DNA of 37,685 nucleotides from an uncultured Actinomycetes bacterium (lineage in GTDB: Bacteria; Actinomycetota; Actinomycetes; Mycobacteriales; Nakamurellaceae), in NCBI GenBank assembly GCA_937926105.1, contig CALANS010000165.1, positions 1-37,685 of the forward strand, in the 5' to 3' direction. The translations under genes were made by a program, and so were the position numbers. This document shows, piece after piece, positions 25,568 through 33,992 of the stretch. The notes beneath the pieces were generated by a model, which saw only the letters and a list, made by a program, of their open reading frames with translations, did not search any database and was not told the origin of the DNA. How positions within the stretch are numbered: the stretch's first letter is position 1; each line of letters opens with the position of its first letter.

Positions 25568-26493
25568 CCGGCGCGCCGGTCCTGATCGCGATCTGCGTCG
25601 CCGCGGCAATCACGGGACTGGTCATCGTGGCGGCAGGGATCCGCGGCACGGATGGCGCCCCTGTCCGCCCCGGCGGGCGGCGCGTACGCATCGCGATGCT
25701 CGTCCGCAACTCCACCGCGCGATCATGGGCGATCGGCGCCGCCGCGGGTCTTGCCGTGTGGGCGGTGTCGGGCTGGCCGGTCGCCGGCATCGCCACCGTT
25801 TTGGCCGTCCCGGGGATGCCGAAACTGTTCGGCGCCGGCAAACACGCCGCAGCCCGCATCGCTGTCCTGCAGGGCTTGGAGGAGTGGGTACGGCGGCTAT
25901 CGGATGCAATCGCCGCAGGGGCCGGCCCGACCCAAACCATCACCTCATCGGCCGCGCACGCCCCGGCCGCGATCAAACCGGCCGTCGGCCGGCTGGCCGC
26001 GGCCCTATCCACCGGTCGCGCCGACACCAGCGCAGCGCTGGCCCGGTTTGCCGGAGAGATCGACGACCCGCTCGGCGACATGGTCACTATCGCGCTGAAG
26101 ATCGCGATCACGGCGCCATCGGCAAAAGTCCCGGACGTACTGCGCACCCTGGCCGGGCAGCTGGCCGAGGATGTGAAGGCACGCCGCGATATCGAAACCG
26201 ACCGTGCCGAACCCAGATCCGAAGCCCGCATGATCGTGGCCGTCCAGATCGCCTTCGCCGCGGCAGTGGCCCTGTTCACCAGCTACGCCGACGCCTACGC
26301 CACCCTGGCCGGACAGCTTGTGCTTGGCGTCATCGTCGCCGTCGTTGCCGGGGCGCTGGTCATGCTGCGGCGGCTATCGGTCGACACCCCGCCGGCCCGG
26401 CTCCTCGCAGCCACCGACGCCCCCGGCGGCCATGCGCCCAGCGGCGCCACCGTGCGCAGAGCCCGCCGAATGTCGGCGGAGGTGTCGTCGTGA
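25564..26493 (+). CDS. tadB: TadB-like inner-membrane platform protein
   Basis: 309 residues with spans near 4-25, 55-80, 225-245 and 250-270. Between them is the cytoplasmic helical GspF-type domain (LEEWVRRLSDAIAAGAGPTQ, and KVPDVLRTLAGQLAEDVKARRDIE). It forms the membrane platform on which TadA acts. Order TadA-TadB-TadC is conserved. ATG at 25564 overlaps the tadA stop. Confidence 0.87.
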   Translation: MTGAPVLIAICVAAAITGLVIVAAGIRGTDGAPVRPGGRRVRIAMLVRNSTARSWAIGAAAGLAVWAVSGWPVAGIATVLAVPGMPKLFGAGKHAAARIAVLQGLEEWVRRLSDAIAAGAGPTQTITSSAAHAPAAIKPAVGRLAAALSTGRADTSAALARFAGEIDDPLGDMVTIALKIAITAPSAKVPDVLRTLAGQLAEDVKARRDIETDRAEPRSEARMIVAVQIAFAAAVALFTSYADAYATLAGQLVLGVIVAVVAGALVMLRRLSVDTPPARLLAATDAPGGHAPSGATVRRARRMSAEVSS

Positions 26494-27395
26494 ACCCCGT
26501 CATCGCCGGATTGATCACAGCCGGGGGCGCCGCCGGGATCGGCGTGGCCCTCGTCATCGCCGCATACACACCGACTCGCCCCGATCTGCTGGCCGCGCTC
26601 GCCGTACCAGCCGACAGCGACCCGCCCGCCAACGCGTTCGATGCCGAGCACGACGCAGAGCCGGATACCGTTCTGCGCCGCTGGCAGCGCCGGCTCGAAA
26701 CGGCCCTGGCCGCAACAAGACTCACCTCCCCGGATCGGGATCTGGCGGTGATCGGGATGCGCCGCGGCGAATACCTCACCACCCGCGTCGCCATCACCGT
26801 CGCGGCCCTGGTGATCGGGCCGATCTACAGCCTGATCTTCGCCACCTTCGCCCTGCCGATCCCGGCCGCGATCCCCGCCGGCATCGGCGTCATCGCCGCC
26901 GCCGTCGCCTGGCTGCTGGTCGGCTCGCACATCGCCGGCAAAGCCGAGGCCGCCCGCGTAGAGATGCGCCACGCCCTGGTCGCCTACCTGCAACTCATGG
27001 CCCTCTACCGGGCCGGAGGGTCCGGAGTCGGCGCCGCCCTCGACCAAGCCGCCGCCACCTCCCACACCTGGGCGTTCGACCGCATCAGTGGCGCCATCGC
27101 CTCGGCGACCCGAGCCGGCCAACCCGCCTCCGCCGGCATCGGACAGCTCGCCGACGAGCTCGGCATCGACGAACTCGCCGACCTGGCCGCGATCACCGAC
27201 AACGCCGCCACCGCAGGAGCCACCATCTACGCCACGCTCATGGCTCGTGCCGCCTCCCTGCGCGCCCAGCTGCACGCCGACCAGATCGCAGCCGCACGGG
27301 TCGCCTCCGGCCGCATGTCGATCCCGAAAGCGATCCTGTCCATGGCCGTTATGGCGTTCCTGCTCTACCCAGCCCTCGCCGCCCTCACCGGGTGA
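26490..27395 (+). CDS. tadC: TadC-like inner-membrane platform protein
   Basis: 301 residues from a GTG overlapping the tadB stop, with GGAGG upstream. It has an N-terminal span, two central spans (about 92-112 and 116-140), a GspF-like cytoplasmic domain (ALVAYLQLMALYRAGGSGVGAALDQ region) and a final C-terminal span (SMAVMAFLLYPALAAL). It partners TadB. A 41-bp gap follows before the pilin gene. Confidence 0.87.
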   Translation: MNPVIAGLITAGGAAGIGVALVIAAYTPTRPDLLAALAVPADSDPPANAFDAEHDAEPDTVLRRWQRRLETALAATRLTSPDRDLAVIGMRRGEYLTTRVAITVAALVIGPIYSLIFATFALPIPAAIPAGIGVIAAAVAWLLVGSHIAGKAEAARVEMRHALVAYLQLMALYRAGGSGVGAALDQAAATSHTWAFDRISGAIASATRAGQPASAGIGQLADELGIDELADLAAITDNAATAGATIYATLMARAASLRAQLHADQIAAARVASGRMSIPKAILSMAVMAFLLYPALAALTG

Positions 27396-27436
27396 AACCA
27401 CCCAGCACATCGAACGTTTCGAGAAAGGACATCGTC

Positions 27437-27643
27437 ATGGCCGCCATCCACGCCCTCTACTTGAGCCTCGCCGCCATCGTTCACGACCGGCTTCGCACCC
27501 TGCTACGACAACCCGAATCCGGCGCCGGCGGAGTCTCCCTGGAACACGTATTGCTCGCGATCGGCAGCGTGGTTGCGGCCGGGCTCGTCGTCGCCGCGAT
27601 CGCCGCCGTTATCAACTCGAAAACTGGCGACCTCAACCCGTAG
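27437..27643 (+). CDS. flp: Flp-type pilin
   Basis: 68 residues, the usual Flp precursor size. The leader ends at SGAG, followed by GVSLEHVLLAIG. Cleavage after that Gly puts Glu at position +5 as required, with His at +6 where Flp pilins usually have Tyr. A single hydrophobic helix (VLLAIGSVVAAGLVVAAIAAV) follows. It would be processed by the prepilin peptidase at the end of this operon. The ATG at 27437 has GAGAAAGGA upstream. The leader is longer than in many Flp pilins. Confidence 0.82.
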   Translation: MAAIHALYLSLAAIVHDRLRTLLRQPESGAGGVSLEHVLLAIGSVVAAGLVVAAIAAVINSKTGDLNP

Positions 27644-27669
27644 AGCCAACCTGCGGCAGGCGACCAGGT

Positions 27670-28095
27670 ATGACGAGAATCCCGCACCAGCCCACCCGGA
27701 GGCGCACGATGTGCTCCGGGTGGTGGCGCTCCGATGCCGGATCTGGCGGCACAGCGCTCGGATTCATCCTGCTCATGCCCGCCGTGCTGCTGCTCATCTT
27801 CGGCGGCGTCCAATTCGGCCTGCACAACTACGCGAGATCCCTCGCCGTCGCTGCCGCGCAGACGGGGCTGCGTGCCGCTACCTCGGCGCCCGCCTCGATG
27901 CAGCGCGGCCAGGACGCAGCGCAGGACTTCCTCACCCGTCAGGCGGCAAGCACCCTCACCGGCGGCGCCGTCACCGTCACCCAAGACGGGGACAAGATCA
28001 CCGTCATCGTGACCGCCGACGCCCCCACCCTCGTCCCGCTCACCCACCCGCAGGTGGTCGGCCAGGCCACCGCAGAAATCGAGCATCTGCCATGA
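27670..28095 (+). CDS. tadE: TadE-like minor pseudopilin (first)
   Basis: 141 residues. A short basic leader is followed by GSGGTALGFILLMPAVLLLIF, the TadE pattern, but the Glu normally at +5 is replaced by Gly. After the membrane helix come about 80 residues of extracytoplasmic sequence (FLTRQAAS...VTVTQDGDKITVIV). TadE proteins are minor components of Flp pili. The ATG at 27670 is used; another ATG 13 codons in is also possible. Confidence 0.78.
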   Translation: MTRIPHQPTRRRTMCSGWWRSDAGSGGTALGFILLMPAVLLLIFGGVQFGLHNYARSLAVAAAQTGLRAATSAPASMQRGQDAAQDFLTRQAASTLTGGAVTVTQDGDKITVIVTADAPTLVPLTHPQVVGQATAEIEHLP

Positions 28096-28658
28096 CCGCC
28101 TGCCGACATGCGCTGCGGCGCAGCCGAAACGCCGTCGACCTGGCGCCGCCGGCGCAGGCAAAGCACAATGCCGCCGGCCCGACGCCGGCAGCTCGGCACA
28201 GTTCGTCCTTGCTGCGCCGGGCACGCCGGAGGGCGGGATCTGATCGCGGCTCCGCCGCACCGGCCCTGGAGCTGATCATCATCACGCCGATGATCCTGCT
28301 GATCGTGCTCGTCGGCATCGCGACCGGGCGCGCGGCGACCGGGCAGTCCAAGGTTGACCAGGCCGCTGCCGCCGCCGCACGCGCCGCCTCCACCACCCAT
28401 ACCGTCACCGAAGCCGCCACCACCGCCCGCACCATCGCGCAGCGAGATCTCGCCGACCGCGGCATCGACTGCACCGACCTGATCGTCGACGTCGACGCAT
28501 CCGGCATGGCAACCCCGGCCGGGCTACCCGCGCACATCACCGTCACCGTCGGATGCACCGTCAGCTACACCGGGCTCGGCATCCCCGGCTGGCCCGGCAG
28601 CCGGCACGTCACCGCCGCCGCAGCCAGCCCCCTCGACCCGCACCGAGAAGTGCCATGA
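28092..28658 (+). CDS. TadE/TadF-like minor pseudopilin (second)
   Basis: 188 residues with an unusually long basic N-terminus (about 52 residues) before GSAAPALELIIITPMILLIV. Here the conserved Glu of the pseudopilin motif is retained. The extracytoplasmic part includes two Cys (DCTDLIVDVD and VGCTVSY), a likely disulfide. It overlaps its neighbours by ATGA. The true start may be further in, but no better ribosome-binding site is visible. Confidence 0.78.
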   Translation: MTACRHALRRSRNAVDLAPPAQAKHNAAGPTPAARHSSSLLRRARRRAGSDRGSAAPALELIIITPMILLIVLVGIATGRAATGQSKVDQAAAAAARAASTTHTVTEAATTARTIAQRDLADRGIDCTDLIVDVDASGMATPAGLPAHITVTVGCTVSYTGLGIPGWPGSRHVTAAAASPLDPHREVP

Positions 28659-29161
28659 AAACCGCGCAGGGCCAACGACAATCGACCGGCGAACATGCTG
28701 CGGATCGGGGCCAAGCAACCGCAGGCCGGCCACAGCGGTGCGCTCGCCACAGCCGGATTAATTGGCGATCGGACGCCGGGTCGGGCGGCGGCATGTCGCT
28801 GCTCCTACTCGGCGCCGCGGTCGCGCTGATCATGATCCTCGGCCTGGTCGTCGACGGCGGCGCGAAAGCCCGCGCCCTGGACCACGCCGGGGCGATCGCC
28901 GCCGAAACCGCCCGTGCCGCGGCCGCCACCTACCGACCCGGTGACGTCACCATCAACCCGGCCGCCGCCGACGCGGCAGCCCGCGATTACCTCGCCGCGG
29001 CCGGCGCCACTGGCCGCGTCACCGTCGCCGGCATGACGGTCACCGCAACAGCCACCCTCACCACACGAACCGTGTTCCTGCCGCTGATCGGCATCAACGA
29101 GATCACCGTCACGGGAGACGGCGAGGCCCAAGCCGCCTACGACCCCGGAGGCACCCCATGA
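28655..29161 (+). CDS. TadE/TadG-like pilus-associated membrane protein (third)
   Basis: 168 residues. It has a polar N-terminus, then GSGGGMSLLLLGAAVALIMI, a membrane helix lacking the pseudopilin Glu, and an extracytoplasmic domain with DGGAKARALDHAGAIAAETARAAA, the helix typical of TadG-like proteins. The C-terminal half is beta-rich (VTVAGMTVTATATLTT). It completes a three-member minor pilin set and overlaps the LysM gene by ATGA. Confidence 0.72.
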   Translation: MKTAQGQRQSTGEHAADRGQATAGRPQRCARHSRINWRSDAGSGGGMSLLLLGAAVALIMILGLVVDGGAKARALDHAGAIAAETARAAAATYRPGDVTINPAAADAAARDYLAAAGATGRVTVAGMTVTATATLTTRTVFLPLIGINEITVTGDGEAQAAYDPGGTP

Positions 29162-32100
29162 TCCGCTTCGCCGCACGCACCCTCCAACGACTCATCGCCG
29201 CCGGCGTGCTGCTCGCACTGCTCGCCGGTGCACCGTGGGCCTTGTGGAAGCTCGGTCGGCCACTCCTTCCGGACCACATCCCCGGCCTCGCAGAGATCTG
29301 GGGCGCGCTCACCGAGCGGGACACCGGGCAGATCCTGCTCGGCACCCTCGCCGTCATCGGCTTTATCGCCTGGGCCGTCTTCGCCGTGGGCATCGTCGCG
29401 GAACTGGCCGCCGCGATCACGCGCCGTCCGACGATCCAGCTGCCCGGCCTGCGGGTTCCGCAAGCCCTGGCCGCCGGCCTGATCGCGCTGATCATCGCCA
29501 CCGGGCCCGCCGCAGTGGCAGGCGCGCCCGCACACGCTGCTTCGCTGCCCGCGCTACCAACGACTCCGGTTGCCGCAGTTGCGCTGCACACCCCGTACGC
29601 CACGCCAGACTCTGCCGACGCACTGCCCGCCGCACGTGCAGCGCGCCCCACGACCGGGCGCGCTGTCGCGTCTACCAGCAGCCGCGCCGTCCCGACGTCT
29701 TTGGTCGGCGACGCGGACCAATCCCAGCCCGTGTGGACCGTGCGCAAGGGCGACACGTTGTGGGACGTCGCCGAAACCACGCTCGGCGATCCGCTGCGAT
29801 GCACCGAGATCGGTGACCTCAATCGCGGACATGTCCAGGCCGACGGGAAGGTGTTCAACTCGGACGACTTCCTGCTACCCGGCTGGCGCATCCTGCTGCC
29901 CGCAGACGCGAAACTTCCGCCCGCACAAGCAAACTCGGAGTTCCCGGCGCTCGAAACGTTGCCCTCAGATGTCGTTGTCCAGCCCGGCGACACCCTCTCC
30001 CAAATCGCGCTCGACACCCTCGGCGACGCCGGCGAATACCCGGCGATCGCCGCAGCGAACTACATCGCCAACCCCGACCTGATCCAACCCGGCCAAATCA
30101 TCCACATCCCCACCCCGGCCACCCCCAGCGGCAACAGGCAGACGGAGCCACAAACAGAGACGGACGGCACCAGCCGGCAGCCGGCACAGCCCGATCAGGA
30201 GGTGCCGAACTCGCAGGATGCGGGGACCGGAGCAAGCGGCGGGCGAGTGCCCACGGTGGACGCGTCAGAAGGTACGTCACCGGCTGACGATGCAGGCGAC
30301 GCGAACGACGGGACTCTACTGCCATCGGGCAACGAGCAGCTCCAGACTGGGTCGGCCGGCAGTGCGCCGGTTACCCAACCGGGCCTTCCTGCCTCCGACG
30401 AGGCCGGTATACCGGCGTCACACGATCCTGGCAGCGAACCGACCACAGACCCAACGCGGTCGGCGGGCGCCGGATCTGCAGCGGAAGCCTCACCGATCGG
30501 CGCCCGGGCCGCGTCCAGCCGAACCGTTGTGCTCGGCGGCATCACGGGCCTGACCGCGGCGCTCGCGTGGGCCGGACTGCTCATGGCTCGCCGTCGTCTC
30601 CAGCAACGCCGCCGCCCCGGCGAACAGCTGAGACCACCCCTGGAGCTGGAAGCCCGCGTCGAAAAGACGCTCCGCCGGAACGCCGACCCGGCAACACCCG
30701 ACCGCATCAACCAGGCACTGCGCCGCGCAACCGCAGCGCTCGCAAAATGCCCTGGCACCGTCATCACCGGAGCGCTGGTCGGCCCGGACGCCATCGAACT
30801 GCGCCCAGCGAGTTCCGCCGAGCCACCGACGCCGTTCACGGGCACCGCGACCGCATGGACCCTGCCACTACCCGACCCGGACACGCGTGAGGAGCCGGAA
30901 ACCGAGCGGCTCGCCGCACTCCCGGCTCTGGTGACGATCGGCACCACCGGCGACGGCCGTATCGCAATGGTCAACATCGAAGCTATCGGCGCCTTGCAGA
31001 TCAACGGCGACGATGAGCGATCCCGTGAACTGGTCAACCACCTGATCGTCGAACTGTCTCAAAGCCCGTGGACTGACGGCATTCACCTGCACCTCGCCGA
31101 CCGGCCCGGAGGCCTGCGAGCACTCGACGAAGACCGCATCCAGTCCGCCGGAGACCCGGAACGAGAAGTGAGATTCTTTGCGACGCAGGCCAAGTCGATA
31201 CGCAAGCTCCTAACCGGGCGCACCGTCACACAGGCCCGCACCGAGACGCGCTACGCCGACGCATGGGAACCACACCTGCTGATCGCCGACGCAGGTGACC
31301 TACCCAGTGATGAAACCACCGAGAATCTGATCGGTCTTCTCCAAGCGGGGCCGCCCGCGGCGGCTGGGCTCATCACCACCGGGCACAACCCGGGCATCAC
31401 CGCCAGCATCCAGATCGAAGCAGACGGCACCGCCGCCATCCCGACGATCTTCCCCGACTGCACCATCACCGCAGCCGCCGTCACCGACACCGAACTCGCC
31501 GCTATCGTTGGCCTCTATGCCGCCCGACCAACACCCCCGACCGAAGCCGTCGGTGACGATCCAGGCGGCGAAACGCCCGCCCTCGCAGCAAGTTTCGGTG
31601 GGACCCACCTCGATGACGTTTCCGCCGACGTGACGACCGGCCTCCATGACTCTGACTTGGGCGACGTGACCGCAATAGATGACGACCAGGCTTCGAACAT
31701 CGTCATACTCGATGGGTATAGGGACAGCGCCGCAACGCCTTTCACAGGTGTCACTTCCGCGGCAACCGCGAGCGGGGTAAGCGCCACCGAGCAGCGAGAC
31801 GCTGCTGGCGAGTCGGCAGTAACGCGAGATCGCGACGAAACTCTGGACGCAGACCTCGTCGAATGGCGCGCAGCTGTCCTGCGCCGCCCAAAGGTTGCGA
31901 TCCTCGGCCCAGCGACGGTGATAGGCCTCGGCCCGGCGTCGGGCCGACCACAGCCCAGGCAGGTCGAAATGGCCGTCTACCTCGCGCTCTACAGCCAGGG
32001 CGTGACCGTCGACAAATTCACCGCCGATCTTTGGCCGGAGGGATCGCCGCCAACCGATGGCGGACGGCGGGCTGCGGTGTCCAGGCTTCGCAGCTGGCTC

Positions 32101-32673
32101 GGCGAAGACCCCGACAGTGGCGAAGCGTTCGTCCCTAACCGCGAGAACGGCTACTACATCACCGACCGGCTCCTGGACGCGGAGCTCTTCGACCGGCTTG
32201 CCCAGCGCAGCAGCCGCCGCGCCCGGCGCGGCGATCTACATGACGCACTCGCCGACCTTCAACGAGCCCTCGTTCTGGTCCGTGGACCGATACTTCCCGA
32301 GGCCGGTGGGCACGACTACGCATGGCTGTCTGCTGCAGACCGCATGGAAGACCAGACATTGCCCGTTGCGATAGTCGACGCAGCGCATGCTGCAACGGAT
32401 CTGGCTTTCGCAATCGGTGACAGCGGCGCGGCCGAATCCGCGGCGATGACCGGTCGGACGGTTCAGCCCTACAGCCTGATTCCGTTGTGCGATCTGATCC
32501 GTGTCGCCCAATACCGCGGCGACTCGGAAACGGCAGCCATATGGGCTCGCGCCGTGCTCACTGCTGCGGACGCCTATGTACCCGCCGAACTGCCAGATCC
32601 TGCTGCGCAGATCGTTGCCAATGCACTGCCCAGCAGCAGACGCGAACCATCGACAAGCGGTATCCGGCCGTGA
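29158..32673 (+). CDS. Multi-domain membrane protein: LysM repeats outside, winged-helix/BTAD domain inside
   Basis: 1171 residues. Three hydrophobic segments (about 10-30, 60-85 and 100-122) lead to two LysM domains (about 192-245 with WTVRKGDTLWDVAETTLGD; 272-320 with VVVQPGDTLSQIALDTLGD) that bind peptidoglycan. A long acidic linker ends in a membrane span (456-476) followed by RRRLQQRRR, placing the rest in the cytoplasm. The C-terminal 260 residues hold an OmpR-like winged helix (QVEMAVYLALYSQGV...LWPEGSPP...AVSRLRSWLGE) and a BTAD-type helical repeat region, as in SARP regulators. It could sense wall contact and act on transcription or on the pilus; function is inferred. It overlaps genes on both sides. 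Confidence 0.82.
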   Translation: MIRFAARTLQRLIAAGVLLALLAGAPWALWKLGRPLLPDHIPGLAEIWGALTERDTGQILLGTLAVIGFIAWAVFAVGIVAELAAAITRRPTIQLPGLRVPQALAAGLIALIIATGPAAVAGAPAHAASLPALPTTPVAAVALHTPYATPDSADALPAARAARPTTGRAVASTSSRAVPTSLVGDADQSQPVWTVRKGDTLWDVAETTLGDPLRCTEIGDLNRGHVQADGKVFNSDDFLLPGWRILLPADAKLPPAQANSEFPALETLPSDVVVQPGDTLSQIALDTLGDAGEYPAIAAANYIANPDLIQPGQIIHIPTPATPSGNRQTEPQTETDGTSRQPAQPDQEVPNSQDAGTGASGGRVPTVDASEGTSPADDAGDANDGTLLPSGNEQLQTGSAGSAPVTQPGLPASDEAGIPASHDPGSEPTTDPTRSAGAGSAAEASPIGARAASSRTVVLGGITGLTAALAWAGLLMARRRLQQRRRPGEQLRPPLELEARVEKTLRRNADPATPDRINQALRRATAALAKCPGTVITGALVGPDAIELRPASSAEPPTPFTGTATAWTLPLPDPDTREEPETERLAALPALVTIGTTGDGRIAMVNIEAIGALQINGDDERSRELVNHLIVELSQSPWTDGIHLHLADRPGGLRALDEDRIQSAGDPEREVRFFATQAKSIRKLLTGRTVTQARTETRYADAWEPHLLIADAGDLPSDETTENLIGLLQAGPPAAAGLITTGHNPGITASIQIEADGTAAIPTIFPDCTITAAAVTDTELAAIVGLYAARPTPPTEAVGDDPGGETPALAASFGGTHLDDVSADVTTGLHDSDLGDVTAIDDDQASNIVILDGYRDSAATPFTGVTSAATASGVSATEQRDAAGESAVTRDRDETLDADLVEWRAAVLRRPKVAILGPATVIGLGPASGRPQPRQVEMAVYLALYSQGVTVDKFTADLWPEGSPPTDGGRRAAVSRLRSWLGEDPDSGEAFVPNRENGYYITDRLLDAELFDRLAQRSSRRARRGDLHDALADLQRALVLVRGPILPEAGGHDYAWLSAADRMEDQTLPVAIVDAAHAATDLAFAIGDSGAAESAAMTGRTVQPYSLIPLCDLIRVAQYRGDSETAAIWARAVLTAADAYVPAELPDPAAQIVANALPSSRREPSTSGIRP

Positions 32674-32762
32674 ACAAGGCAGCGACGATGCGCAACACTG
32701 CTGGCACCGCCCCGACGACCGTGGTGGGCTCACTTCGGCACGTGGCACGAGAAGGCACACCG

Positions 32763-33272
32763 ATGAGGTGGTGCGCTCTCGGCATCGGGCTCGTCACCGC
32801 TGCGTGGGTTGCGCTAACCGTACGGCCGACCGTCGCATCCGTTGTCTTCGGCGTTGCGTTGGTCTCGATGATCGGCGCCGCCGCGATCGACGTCGTCGAG
32901 CAGCGTCTGCCCGACCTCCTGACGATCGGTATCGCGGCGTTCGGCCTCGCTGCGCTGCCCGTAATCACCTGGGCGACGGGCAGCGGGAGTGCCTGGCGCG
33001 CGATCGCCGGCGGCGCGATCTTCGGCGGCTGGGTCCTGATCGGCACGCTCGCGCTGCGCGGCGCCTTTGGCCTCGGCGATGTGAAACTCTCTGCGGCCTG
33101 CGGGATCTACGCCGCCTGGCTCTCGTGGCCTGCCCTCGCAGTCGCGATTCTCTCGTCGCAGGTTGTCATCACCGGGACGCAGATCTACGGACGGCTACGT
33201 GGCCAGGATCGCGTGCCCCTTGGCCCTGCCTTCGTTGTCGGTTTGCTGACCGCTGCGTTACTCCGCGCTTGA
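32763..33272 (+). CDS. Prepilin peptidase (A24 aspartic protease, TadV-like)
   Basis: 169 residues with about five spans. The two catalytic aspartates are in AAIDVVEQRLPDLL and in the GxGD motif GLGDVKLSA. It cleaves the Flp leader and probably the TadE-type proteins. The ATG at 32763 has GAGAAGG upstream and begins just before the first span. A GTG at 32670 overlaps the LysM stop (GTGA) and would add 31 residues, so that start is a real alternative. The 3' end overlaps the convergent acetyltransferase gene by 15 bp. Confidence 0.85.
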   Translation: MRWCALGIGLVTAAWVALTVRPTVASVVFGVALVSMIGAAAIDVVEQRLPDLLTIGIAAFGLAALPVITWATGSGSAWRAIAGGAIFGGWVLIGTLALRGAFGLGDVKLSAACGIYAAWLSWPALAVAILSSQVVITGTQIYGRLRGQDRVPLGPAFVVGLLTAALLRA

Positions 33273-33866
33273 ATACGAACGGTTCGGATCGAAACCTGTT
33301 GGATCTTTCGTCAGAGCTTTGTAGAAGAAGAAGGCCGGAGGTACAGCATTGGGCGGCATCCACACGCGGCCCAGCAACGGAGGCAGGTCCTCGTTCGGAC
33401 CCGTAGTGGTGAAGCCGTGCGACGTATAGAAACGTCGAAGCTCGGCGACTTGCAACGATGAGGTGACATTTCCGAACCAAACTCGAACGCCACGTTCGTG
33501 GAGCCGCTGCGCCATCCATCGGACCAGACTCGCCCCGAGACCCTGGCCTCGACGGTCCGGCCGAACGGCAAGAAGATCCAACTCGCTGTGCTTATCCAAG
33601 ACTGGAAGGAATTTCACTGCTTGCGGCGGCATTGGATCACCGCGACGCAATATTGCCGCAGCCCCTGCGGCATATCGATTCCGGCACGTGAGTGCCGCTG
33701 CGATCACGCCGCCGGAATCGTCTCGGATCCACGGCACGAGAGGGCGGTATAGGTCGTCGTCTCTGAGATTGGGAAGGGCATCGGGCGCGATGTCATCGAT
33801 GTATTGAGCGAGGAAGTCCCGCGCGATTAGCCGGTCTTCGTCCGTGTCTGCGGTTACGATGTTCAT
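33258..33866 (-). CDS. GNAT-family N-acetyltransferase
   Basis: 202 residues. The acetyl-CoA binding motif is LLAVRPDRRGQGLGASLVRWM, with R-R-G-Q-G-L-G as the pyrophosphate loop. A later segment (ELRRFYTSHGFTTTGP) is the usual GNAT C-terminal strand-helix. The substrate is unknown; small molecules or a protein N-terminus are possible. ATG at 33866 has TATAAG eight bases upstream and no Shine-Dalgarno sequence, so it may be nearly leaderless. It converges on the prepilin peptidase and is probably not part of the transfer machinery. Confidence 0.82.
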   Translation of the reverse strand: MNIVTADTDEDRLIARDFLAQYIDDIAPDALPNLRDDDLYRPLVPWIRDDSGGVIAAALTCRNRYAAGAAAILRRGDPMPPQAVKFLPVLDKHSELDLLAVRPDRRGQGLGASLVRWMAQRLHERGVRVWFGNVTSSLQVAELRRFYTSHGFTTTGPNEDLPPLLGRVWMPPNAVPPAFFFYKALTKDPTGFDPNRSYSSAE

Positions 33867-33992
33867 GTTGAGTTCTTATACCGGACGTCTGACAGCACTC
33901 CCGTCGCCATGCAGAGTGGCGCCGCCGGATCGTGGCAGCGAGCCGTGGTTCGCCGTTCGCCGCCGCAGGATCGACGGCGGGCGCGCCGGCGC

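Noticed and set aside
26295..27410. 371-codon minus-strand open frame
   Set aside because: Antisense to tadB/tadC, Gly-rich, no start signal; those genes have clear TadB/TadC features.
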